17,353 bases of DNA. It comes from an uncultured Clostridia bacterium. GTDB lineage: Bacteria; Bacillota; Clostridia; TANB77; CAG-508. This document shows, piece by piece, positions 8,526 through 16,218 of the stretch. The stretch is taken from contig CATLGL010000017.1 in the NCBI GenBank assembly GCA_949935895.1, positions 1 through 17,353 on the forward strand, given 5' to 3'. The first letter of the stretch is position 1, and each line of letters opens with the position of its first letter. Position numbers and translations under genes: made by a program. The notes beneath the pieces were generated by a model that saw only the letters and a program-made list of their open reading frames with translations, was not told the origin of the DNA and made no database searches.

Positions 8526-8543
8526 CGCTACGATAAACTTAAT

Positions 8544-8574
8544 TTGAGATTTACAAAAAGATTATAAATCTCAA
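8544..8574. repeat. Isolated 10-bp inverted repeat between the pilin-like and helicase genes
   Basis: TTGAGATTTA (8544-8553) and TAAATCTCAA (8565-8574) are perfect inverted copies 11 bases apart. There is no T run, so it is not an obvious terminator. Outside this, the preceding terminator and the promoter at 8671, I see nothing in the 8407-8727 gap. Confidence 0.5.
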
Positions 8575-8670
8575 TTATTCAAACTTTACAAACAATATAT
8601 GGTTTTTGGAGATAATATCGAAAGCGATTTTAAATGGTAACTATAAATAATATAAAAATTTCAATAATTG

Positions 8671-8699
8671 TTCCCTAACTTAAAAAGATATGATATAAT
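8671..8699 (+). promoter_or_regulatory. Extended -10 promoter of the SWIM/SNF2 helicase gene
   Basis: TATAAT at 8694-8699 is preceded by TG at 8691-8692, giving the extended TGnTATAAT. The -35 candidate TTCCCT (8671-8676) is poor, at a 17-base spacing. Confidence 0.6.
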
Positions 8700-8727
8700 A
8701 ATAAATCATATTTTTAAAGGAGTCCAT

Positions 8728-11700
8728 ATGTATATTAACCAAAATGTAGCAAATGAAATATATCAAGAAGCAGGACCAGATCGTCTAACAAGAGCCAATA
8801 ATTATGTAAGACAAAAAAGAGTAAGTATCGAAAATATTTATTATGAGAATAGTAATAATTTTTCTATTACTGCTGAAGTGGAAGGTCATTATGATGATTA
8901 TAAAGTAAAAGTAGTTGTGAAAAATGGAGAATTAGAACAATCAGTATGTGAATGTGAAGATTATCATACGCATTATGCAGCTTGTAAACATATTGTAGCA
9001 ACATTATTAGAGGTAGATGGAAATCCAAAATACAATGAAAATCAGCAGGGTAAAAAAACAAGAGAAAAGCATACAGAATTTAAGGATTTAATCAATACTT
9101 TTTATGAGGACGAAATGAAATTAATCAATAGCTTAGAGCAAAAACAAACAAGGTTGTTAGATACGAATATAAAATTAGTACCTAAATTACTATTTATCAA
9201 TTATAATAAAGAATTAAAAATAGAATTTAAAATTGGAACCAATAAGCAGTTGTATAAATTAAAAGACCTCATAGAATTTTATGAAAATATGAAAAAGAAA
9301 GTAAGTTATCGATATGGAAATAAATTAGAATTTATTCATGAAGAAACTTACTTTGAAGAAGGTGCTAAACCAATATTAGAATTTATATTGAAACATGCAG
9401 AAATGCTTCAATACATGAAGCATAATATGAGCAATCAATATCGATATTATGGAAAAACACTAAATGTTAGTAATATTACTTTAAATTCCTCTGGGTTAGA
9501 TGAAGTTTTTGACTTATTAAAAGGACAAGAGATACTAATAGAACAATCCTATTGTACCAATATTATTAAATTGACAGAGGAAAATCCAGATATTAAATTT
9601 AAACTAGAAAAAATAAATGAAAAAGAATATAGCTTAAAATGCAATTTGAATTCACATAGTGATTATGAAATATTAGAAGGAAAACAATATACTTATTTTT
9701 TAACACAAGAAAAATTATATCGTTGTAAGGAGAATTATCAAGAAACAACTTTAAAAATATTAGAAATCTTTAGAAGAAATTATACAACCGAAATTAAATT
9801 TTCTAAGGAAGAATTATCTAGTTTTTTTTCCATCATACTTCCAAAAGCAAGTCGGTTGTATCATATTAGATGAAATAGAGCCAAAAGAAATTGAAGCATA
9901 TATGCCACAAAAATTAGGGATAAAAGTATTTTTAGAATTTAATGAGAAAAATTATATTATTGCTAAAGTAACATTTTGCTATGGACAAAAAGAGTTTAAT
10001 CCATTACAGGAGAATCCTACTATACCAAGAAGTGTATTAGAAGAAGCAGAAGGTTTAAATTTATTTCGAAAAACAGGTTTTATGTTAGATAAGAAAAATG
10101 GTAAATTCGTGTTGGCTGAGGATGAAGCAATTTATAATTTTTTATCAGAAGATATTAATCAATACATGCAAAAATTTGAAGTATTAGTAACAGAGGATTT
10201 TAAAAAAAGACAAATTAAAAAGCCTAAAATGGTATCCTTAGGAGTTAAAATTGAAAATAATTTATTGCAAATTGATTTAAATCAATTGAATTTTGACAAG
10301 CAAGAATTAAAAGGTATTTTAGATAAATATCGCTTAAAACAAAAATATTATCGTTTAAAAAACGGAGATTTTTTATCATTAGAAGAAAATGAAGACATAG
10401 ATTTTTTGGAAAATCTAATACAAGGTAGTGATATTAGTATTAAACAATTAGAAGAGGGCAGTGTAAAACTTCCAATTTATCGAACTCTTTATTTAAATCG
10501 AATTTTAGAAAAGATAGAAAATACAACCATACAAAAAAATGAAGATTACCAAAAAATTGTACAGGGAATTGAAGATAAATCAAATATCGAGGAATTACAA
10601 ATTCCAAATTGCTTAAATCAAACCTTAAGACAATATCAAAAAATAGGTTTTAAATGGCTAAGAACATTAGATGAATATGGGTTTGGAGGAATTTTGGCAG
10701 ATGATATGGGACTTGGAAAAACCCTTCAAGTATTAGCTCTTGTATTGGCATATAAAGAAAAAAAAGAAGAAGAAAAAAAACCAGTTATGGTAGTATGTCC
10801 AAGCTCTCTTAGTTTAAATTGGAAAGCCGAAATTGAAAAATTTACGAAAAATGTAAAAGCCTTAGTTATTAGTGGGAATGCAATTTGTAGAAAAGAACAA
10901 ATCGAACAAATTCCTAGTATGGATATTGTGATTACTTCTTATGATTTATTAAAAAGGGATCTTGACTTATATAAAAAATTAGATTATGAATTTCGTTATA
11001 TTATAGCAGATGAAGCGCAATATATGAAAAATAGTAATACACAAAATGCAAAAGCTATTAAAGAATTAAAAGCAAGAACAAGATTTGCCTTAACAGGAAC
11101 ACCAATTGAAAACTCATTATCGGAGTTATGGTCAATTTTTGATTTTTTAATGCCAGGATATTTGTTTTCATATAAAAAATTTAAAGAAAATTATGAAATG
11201 CCAATTATACGCAATGAAGATAATCAGACTATGAACAAGTTAAGAATGTTAATTGAACCATTTATTTTAAGAAGAACCAAAAAAGAAGTATTAACAGAAT
11301 TACCAGATAAAACGATTATTGTGCTAAATAATGAAATGGAAGAGGAACAAAAAAGCCTCTATCTATCTTATTTAGCACAAGCCAAAGAAGAACTACAAGA
11401 GCATATTGATGTACGAGGATTTGAAAAAAGCCAGATACAAATTTTAGCACTATTAACAAGATTAAGACAAATATGTTGTCATCCAGGTTTATTTCTTGAA
11501 AATTATAAAGGAGAAGTTAGTAAATTAAAACAGTGTATGGAGTTAGTAAAAGATGCCATTGATAGCCGGGCATAAGATACTTCTATTTTCTACGTATACA
11601 GCGATGTTTGAGATAATAGAGAGCAAATTAAAAAAAGAGGGTATTTCATATTTTAAATTAACAGGACAAACAAAAGTAAATGAAAGAATTGGGTTAGTAG

Positions 11701-12029
11701 ATGAATTTAATCAAAATCCAGCGGTAAAAGTATTTTTGATTTCATTAAAAGCAGGAGGAACAGGGTTAAATTTAACAGGAGCAGATATGGTAATTCATTA
11801 TGATCCATGGTGGAATTTATCAGCGGAAAACCAAGCAACTGACCGTGCTTATCGTATTGGACAAAAAAACAATGTGCAAGTATATAAATTAATTACTAAA
11901 AACTCAATTGAAGAAAAGATTTATGAACTACAAGAAAAAAAGGCAAAACTGATTGATAATGTATTAGATACAAAGGTATCGTTTATTAGTAAACTATCTA
12001 AAGAAGATATTATGCAATTGTTTGGTTAA
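8728..12029 (+). CDS. SWIM zinc finger SNF2-family DNA helicase/ATPase, read through two +1 CGG sites
   Basis: Large SF2 DNA translocase of the bacterial SNF2 (RapA/HepA-like) type. With C9853 and C11567 skipped it has 1099 residues. Order: an N-terminal SWIM zinc finger, C74-x-C76-x9-C86-x-H88; a long region typical of SNF2-associated domains; the first RecA lobe with ADDMGLGKT (Walker A Lys664), DEAQ from Asp761 and LTGTPIENSLSELWS; the second lobe with KILLFSTYT, LKAGGTGLNLTGAD and the motif VI sequence ATDRAYRIGQ. Start ATG 8728 follows AAAGGAG; an in-frame ATG at 8668 precedes the -10 box and is rejected. The first shift is in the linker region. The second gives DSGHKILLFS, the conserved SNF2 start of lobe 2. 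It is probably monocistronic. The cellular role (transcription recycling or repair) is not shown by the sequence. Confidence 0.93.
9853..9856 (+). other. CGGT recoding site 1 in the SNF2 gene
   Basis: AGT-CGGT-TGT. Skipping C9853 continues Lys-Ala-Ser-Gly-Cys-Ile-Ile-Leu-Asp-Glu; the triplet frame stops at TGA 9871-9873. The downstream frame has no start with a ribosome binding site at this junction. Confidence 0.86.
11567..11570 (+). other. CGGG recoding site 2 in the SNF2 gene, read as Gly947
   Basis: AGC-CGGG-CAT. Skipping C11567 (or the identical C11566) gives Ser-Gly-His-Lys-Ile-Leu-Leu-Phe-Ser, the conserved G-H-K motif opening SNF2 lobe 2. It is the only site with G as the fourth base. 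Confidence 0.9.
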
Positions 12030-12093
12030 AAATAATTCTTTCAGGTTATAGTTTGAATATTATCACATTATGTATATTTAATGAATATAAATC

Positions 12094-12122
12094 TTGAAAT
12101 TGGTAGAAATATATAGTATAAT
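12094..12122 (+). promoter_or_regulatory. Near-consensus promoter of the SCIFF peptide gene
   Basis: TTGAAA (12094-12099), a 17-base spacer and a perfect TATAAT (12117-12122). This is the best sigma-A promoter in the window. The leader carries a 7-bp hairpin, TGATTTC (12128-12134) with GAAATCA (12141-12147), ahead of the ribosome binding site. Confidence 0.75.
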
Positions 12123-12175
12123 AAGATTGATTTCAATGAAGAAATCAGAGAACTAATCCACAAGGAGGAAAAAAG

Positions 12176-12373
12176 ATGAGTAAAGAAAATGAATGCAACT
12201 GCAAATGCAACAGTGTGGGTTGTACAGGAAAGTGCCGGCATGTAAAAACTTTGAAGGCCGGGGACTTGGCAGCTTCAATGAAAACTGGTGGTTGCGGAGA
12301 ATGTCAAACATCATGCCAGTCGGCGTGTAAGACATCCTGCACAGTGGGGAATCAGAGCTGTGAACATGCATAA
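12176..12373 (+). CDS. SCIFF (six-cysteine) ranthipeptide precursor with a Cys-rich N-terminal extension
   Basis: Precursor of the clostridial six-Cys-in-forty-five peptide, normally modified by a radical SAM maturase that makes thioether links. The 65-residue product ends in the family core, CGECQTSCQSACKTSCTVGNQSC, shown here as C-x2-C-x3-C-x3-C-x3-C-x6-C; HVKTL before it is the usual leader. Unusual: about 20 extra residues at the N terminus carry five more Cys (positions 7, 9, 11, 16, 20). ATG 12176 follows a strong AAGGAGG. Codon 21 is CGG (12236-12238) followed by C, and here the triplet reading, Arg before HVKTL, is the one that fits the family (usually Lys). Shifted reading would end after Gly-Met at TAA 12243-12245. 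Codon use is visibly richer in G and C (GCC, GGG, TCG, GCG) than in the neighbours, suggesting transfer or conservation. No maturase gene is seen nearby. Confidence 0.9.
   Translation: MSKENECNCKCNSVGCTGKCRHVKTLKAGDLAASMKTGGCGECQTSCQSACKTSCTVGNQSCEHA
12236..12239 (+). other. CGGC in the SCIFF gene: the one in-frame CGG that must be read as a triplet
   Basis: TGC-CGG-CAT-GTA keeps the SCIFF frame. A +1 shift would give a 22-residue peptide ending Cys-Gly-Met. The fourth base is C, unlike all twelve shift sites. Confidence 0.7.
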
Positions 12374-12403
12374 GTAGGTTCACAAGCCAAAGAATTAGTT
12401 CGA

Positions 12404-12435
12404 ATGGGCGAGGCTTTTTATGCTCGCCCATTTTT
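12404..12435 (+). terminator. Strong GC-rich terminator between the SCIFF gene and trmFO
   Basis: ATGGGCGAG (12404-12412) pairs perfectly with CTCGCCCAT (12423-12431), followed by TTTTT to 12435. Only 23 bases remain before trmFO, leaving little room for a separate promoter, so trmFO may depend on read-through. Confidence 0.85.
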
Positions 12436-12458
12436 AAATAATATGAAGGAGAAAAGAA

Positions 12459-13833
12459 ATGGATAAATTTGTTACTATTATTGGTGGAGGTTTAGCAGGG
12501 TGTGAAGCTGCTTATCAAATTGCAAAACAAGGAATAAAAGTAAAACTATATGAAATGAAACCAGAAAAATTTTCAGAGGCACATAAAAATGAAAATTTAG
12601 CAGAAATAGTATGCAGTAATTCTTTTAAATCAAATTTGCATACAAATGCATGTGGATTATTAAAAGAAGAACTACGTTTATTATCTTCATTACTAATTCA
12701 ATGTGCAGATGAAACAAGTGTGCCAGCAGGACAGGCATTGGCAGTAGATAGAGAAGATTTTTCAAAATTAGTGACACAAAAAATAAAAGAAAATCCATAT
12801 ATTGAAATAATCAATAAAGAATATACAGGAGAAGAACTGATTACAAAAAAAGAAAAAAATAAGGAAGAAATTATCATTATTGCAACAGGCCCATTAACAT
12901 CAAATGCTCTTGCTGAGAATATATCAAAAATAACTGGAGAAAATCATTTATACTTTTATGATGCTGCAGCACCAATCATAAAAAAAGATAGTATTGATAT
13001 GAACATTGCATTTTATCGGAAACCGATATGAGCAAGAAAGAGGAAAACAAGAGGAGATTAAAACATGGAGGGAGCGTATTAAATACCAAGAAGCAAGTTA
13101 TATCAATTTGCCAATGAATCAAGAGGAATATGAAGATTTTTATGAAGGCTTGGTAAATGCAGAAGTAGTAACATTGCATGAATTTGAAAAACGAGAAATT
13201 TTTGAAGGTTGTATGCCAATTGAAATTATGGCAAAACGAGGAAAAGATACTCTTCGTTTTGGGCCACTAAAGCCAGTAGGATTTACTGATTTAAGAACAG
13301 GAAAAAGGCCATATGCAATTGTACAATTAAGGCAAGACGATGCTAATGCAACAATGTATAATTTAGTAGGCTTTCAAACGAATTTAAAGTATGGAGAACA
13401 AAAAAGAGTTTTATCTAGTATACCAGGACTTTCAAATGCAGAATTTGTAAAATATGGAGTAATGCATCGAAATACTTATCTGAATTCAAGTGAAGTATTG
13501 GATTCTACTTATTGCCTAAAAGATAATTCAGCCATCTATTTTGCAGGGCAGTTGACAGGAGTAGAAGGGTATGTTGAAGCAATTAGTTCTGGAATGGTAG
13601 TAGGATTAAATGTAGCAAATCGATTACAAGGAAAAGATAAAATAATTTTCCCAAAAGAAACAATGATAGGGGCATTAGCAGATTATATTTCAACTCCAAA
13701 CAAAAAGTTTCAGCCAATGAATGCTAATTTTGGAATTTTGCCAGAATTAGAGGAAAAAATAAAGGATAAAAAAGTAAGGTATACTACATTAGCAGATAGA
13801 GCAATAACAGCACTGAAGGGAATATTTTATTAA
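12459..13833 (+). CDS. trmFO: Folate-dependent tRNA (uracil-5-)-methyltransferase TrmFO, read through a +1 CGG site
   Basis: Flavoenzyme that makes m5U54 in the tRNA T loop using methylene-tetrahydrofolate and FAD. With C13017 skipped the product is 457 residues, normal for the family. Motifs: the N-terminal FAD fold IIGGGLAGCEAA (7-18); VCSNSFKSN with Cys52, which corresponds to the active-site cysteine near position 53 in the B. subtilis enzyme; FEGCMPIE with Cys251, the second conserved cysteine; LRFGPLKPVG; and the C-terminal FAD segment YFAGQLTGVEGYVEA. ATG 12459 follows GAAGGAGAAAAG. The triplet frame stops at TGA 13029-13031; the shift gives AFYGNRY, where GxRY is a common TrmFO pattern. 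In many Firmicutes trmFO directly follows topA; here about 5.5 kb of other genes lie between. Confidence 0.95.
13017..13020 (+). other. CGGA recoding site in trmFO, read as Gly187
   Basis: TAT-CGGA-AAC-CGA. Skipping C13017 gives Phe-Tyr-Gly-Asn-Arg-Tyr and continues to the end of TrmFO. The triplet frame stops four codons later, after Arg-Lys-Pro-Ile. Confidence 0.88.
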
Positions 13834-13840
13834 TCTAAAT

Positions 13841-13867
13841 CATAAAAATCATAAAAATCATAAAAAA
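13841..13867. repeat. Three tandem copies of a 9-base AT-rich unit
   Basis: CATAAAAAT occurs at 13841 and 13850, with a one-base variant at 13859, just after the trmFO stop. Probably a simple slippage repeat. Confidence 0.6.
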
Positions 13868-13875
13868 TTTATTCT

Positions 13876-13917
13876 ATCTGAACAGTAAGAAAAAAGTTGT
13901 TGTTCAGATTATAATTT
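13876..13917 (+). terminator. Probable terminator of trmFO
   Basis: ATCTGAACA (13876-13884) pairs perfectly with TGTTCAGAT (13901-13909), with a 16-base loop and a T-rich tail. From here to the promoter at 14073 I see only AT-rich sequence with no gene. Confidence 0.6.
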
Positions 13918-14072
13918 TTGCAATTTATTTTTTTATTTTTTCCTCATGTTTTAAGGTAGAGATTTACTTGTTTTTGGTTTGTCAGTTTCCATTACAGCAA
14001 TAGATTAGATGACTATATTTACACTAGTTATATAGAAAGGATATAACAAAAGAATAAATTTACATAAAACTA

Positions 14073-14101
14073 TTGTCTGTTTCTATTTTATGTGATACAA
14101 T
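14073..14101 (+). promoter_or_regulatory. Promoter of the first coiled-coil gene
   Basis: TTGTCT (14073-14078), a 17-base spacer, then TACAAT (14096-14101). The inverted-repeat leader element starts 15 bases after the -10 box. Confidence 0.65.
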
Positions 14102-14115
14102 AAATATAAGTGGGA

Positions 14116-14135
14116 TTTTGCTAAAATTTAGTAAA
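14116..14135 (+). promoter_or_regulatory. Inverted-repeat leader element, copy 1
   Basis: The sequence is TTTTGCTAAAATTTAGTAAA. TTTGCTAAA and TTTAGTAAA are inverted copies with one mismatch. A similar element, TTTTGCCAAATTATAGCAAA, begins at the same distance from the -10 box before the second coiled-coil gene. It may be an operator or an mRNA hairpin. Confidence 0.5.
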
Positions 14136-14160
14136 TTAGTAAAACCGAGAGGAGATAAAG

Positions 14161-16104
14161 ATGGATAGTGAAGGAAAAATAATACAAACCATTAAGCCAT
14201 TACTAAAAGAATATCAGTCACTTACAAGAGGAGAACTACCAAAAGATTGGGTAAATATTAAGGAGGAACGACAAAAAGAAATAACAAGAACAGATAGACA
14301 AAGAAAAGAGTTAGAGCAGCAAATAAAAAAAGTAATAGAATATAATAAAAGAGCGAAGGAGAAGGTAATACCTGCTCTTCTCGAAGTGTCGGAAGTTGAA
14401 AAGTGTGAGCAAATAGAAGAACAAGTAAGAGAAAATGAAGAGTTAATACAATCTTACCAAAATCAATATAATGATGCTATGGTAGCATCAGAGCAAGCAA
14501 AATATGAATTAGAACAAGTACAAGCACAAATTGAAAGAAGAAGGCAAAAAAGAATTGTACTATTAAAGAAAAAAATTTATGAACAAGCAAAATTATACAT
14601 TGATACAGATACGGAAAAAGAAGAAATAGATAACTTACTTGAAAAAGTAGAAGTATGTATTGCGACTGATAGAGAACAAATAAAACAGGAACTTCAAAAA
14701 AAGCGCTACGAATTAGAGGAAATGAGAACAGACTATCAAAAGATGAAAGAAAAGGAAAAAAAGGTATACAGTTTTAGAAAACAATTAAAGCAACAAGAGC
14801 AAGAAGAAGAAAATGATGCATATAAAATAGCATATACCATAGCAGATACAAGAGTAAGAAATCAAGTTACTGAATTAGTGAAAAAAAGACAAGAAATGGC
14901 TCAAATTAAGCAAGAAATACAACAATCAGAAGCTAAACTAGAACAACTAACACAATATAGTAGTGCTAGTGATGAAAAAATACAAAATTGGACCACTATG
15001 TTAGAAGTACAAGAAAAAAAGGATTATCAAGACTCTAAAATAGCTCAAATAAAACAAGAGTTACACCAAAAAGCACAAATGTGCGAAGATTTATTACCAG
15101 AAGATTATGAACAATTGGAAGAAAATTATATAAAAACTTTAGAAAAATTAAATATAGAAGAATTAGAAGCCATTAAATCGGTGTCAATTTCTACACTTTA
15201 TAGACCACAATTTGAAAAAGCATTACAGCAAAAAGATAGAGAAAAAGCAAAATCAATTTTTGTGACAATGAAGAAAATAGAAATAAGACAAAATGAAATG
15301 AAAAGTAAAGGGTTAAAGGAAAAAGAAAATATAATTTTAAAAAAAGAGGAGGCTCAAGAGCAAGAAGAAAGTATTGCTTTGGTAGTAGTTGAAAAAGAAA
15401 ATAGTTTCATAAAGAAAGTCATGACAAATGTTGCTTCATTTTTTCGTAATATAAAAACGAATGGTATCAATGGTCTTTTTGGCATGGAGTTAATAGGGAA
15501 TGAAGATGTCGTAATGAGTGAAGAACAAATACAAGAGCAATGGAAACAAAATAGAGAAAAACTACAAAAAATGCAGGGACAAGTGAAAAAAGATAGAACA
15601 GAAGAAAAAACTGGGGAGAAGCAACAACATAAAAGAGTTCAAGAATTAAGTAAGCAAGAACTTCAAGATAGAGTAGTACGAACAAGAGCAGAGGAAATAG
15701 AAAAACAATTACAAGAAGCAAGAGAAAGAAATGATACTTATGATGTAGATTATTTAGAACGTATGCAACAAAAGGCAAGTGAGGTAGTAGTTAGTGTAAA
15801 TAAAGAAAATATGAGACGTATGGAACGTTATCGCAGAATACATCATATTGATAAAGAAGCAGTAGAAGCAGAGCAAAGAGATCAACTGCAACACGAAATG
15901 CAATTCCAACAGGGGGAATATGCAATACCAAAATATTTAAAAAAAGCTAATATGCAGGAGAAACCAAAATTATCTTTTCTACAAGAATTAAGAGTTGGAA
16001 TTTCAAGTATGAAGCAAAGAAGAATAGCAGAAAAATTTGTAAAACAAGCTGATAAGAACAAAAATGAATATACACCAAATGAGATTTCTTTTGGTGGGGA
16101 ATAA
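14161..16104 (+). CDS. Coiled-coil protein of unknown function, 647 residues
   Basis: I do not recognise this family. The protein is dominated by Glu, Gln, Lys and Arg with long uninterrupted helical stretches, so extensive coiled coil is expected over roughly residues 35-400 and again after 450. It has no signal peptide or clear membrane segment; the region near 415-440 (IKKVMTNVASFFRNI) could form a short amphipathic helix. The N terminus, IKPLLKEYQSLTRGELPKDW, resembles MKPLLDDYMTFSKEDMSKKW of the next gene in spacing and key residues (KPLL, Y, a final W), so the two are probably paralogues. ATG 14161 follows GAGAGGAG. It has no in-frame CGG and is unbroken over almost 2 kb. It has its own promoter with a leader element shared with its neighbour. 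A structural or scaffolding role is possible but not shown. Confidence 0.8.
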   Translation: MDSEGKIIQTIKPLLKEYQSLTRGELPKDWVNIKEERQKEITRTDRQRKELEQQIKKVIEYNKRAKEKVIPALLEVSEVEKCEQIEEQVRENEELIQSYQNQYNDAMVASEQAKYELEQVQAQIERRRQKRIVLLKKKIYEQAKLYIDTDTEKEEIDNLLEKVEVCIATDREQIKQELQKKRYELEEMRTDYQKMKEKEKKVYSFRKQLKQQEQEEENDAYKIAYTIADTRVRNQVTELVKKRQEMAQIKQEIQQSEAKLEQLTQYSSASDEKIQNWTTMLEVQEKKDYQDSKIAQIKQELHQKAQMCEDLLPEDYEQLEENYIKTLEKLNIEELEAIKSVSISTLYRPQFEKALQQKDREKAKSIFVTMKKIEIRQNEMKSKGLKEKENIILKKEEAQEQEESIALVVVEKENSFIKKVMTNVASFFRNIKTNGINGLFGMELIGNEDVVMSEEQIQEQWKQNREKLQKMQGQVKKDRTEEKTGEKQQHKRVQELSKQELQDRVVRTRAEEIEKQLQEARERNDTYDVDYLERMQQKASEVVVSVNKENMRRMERYRRIHHIDKEAVEAEQRDQLQHEMQFQQGEYAIPKYLKKANMQEKPKLSFLQELRVGISSMKQRRIAEKFVKQADKNKNEYTPNEISFGGE

Positions 16105-16138
16105 AAAGTTATATGAATAACAATTAACGAAAAACAGC

Positions 16139-16167
16139 TTGACATAAAGTATAGAATAAGATAAAAT
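16139..16167 (+). promoter_or_regulatory. Promoter of the second coiled-coil gene
   Basis: A consensus TTGACA (16139-16144), a 17-base spacer, then TAAAAT (16162-16167), giving independent transcription of the second paralogue. Confidence 0.7.
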
Positions 16168-16181
16168 AACTAAGATGAAGA

Positions 16182-16202
16182 TTTTGCCAAATTATAGCAA
16201 AA
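16182..16202 (+). promoter_or_regulatory. Inverted-repeat leader element, copy 2
   Basis: TTTTGC (16182-16187) and GCAAAA (16197-16202) flank a 9-base AT-rich centre. The element starts 15 bases after the -10 box, exactly as copy 1 does before the upstream paralogue. Confidence 0.5.
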
Positions 16203-16218
16203 TTGAAAGGAGATAGAA

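Noticed and set aside
11553..12029. A separate 158-residue helicase C-domain gene.
   Set aside because: It lacks its own start signals; it is the second RecA lobe of the SNF2 protein after the shift at 11567.
12153..12431. Minus-strand open frame over the SCIFF gene.
   Set aside because: The plus strand has a near-consensus promoter, ribosome binding site, family match and terminator.
177..13020. Treating the interrupted genes as pseudogenes or as random indel errors.
   Set aside because: Essential genes are affected, every lesion is the same C at the same codon phase before GGN, there are no deletions or other insertions, and similar local sequences elsewhere lack the C.
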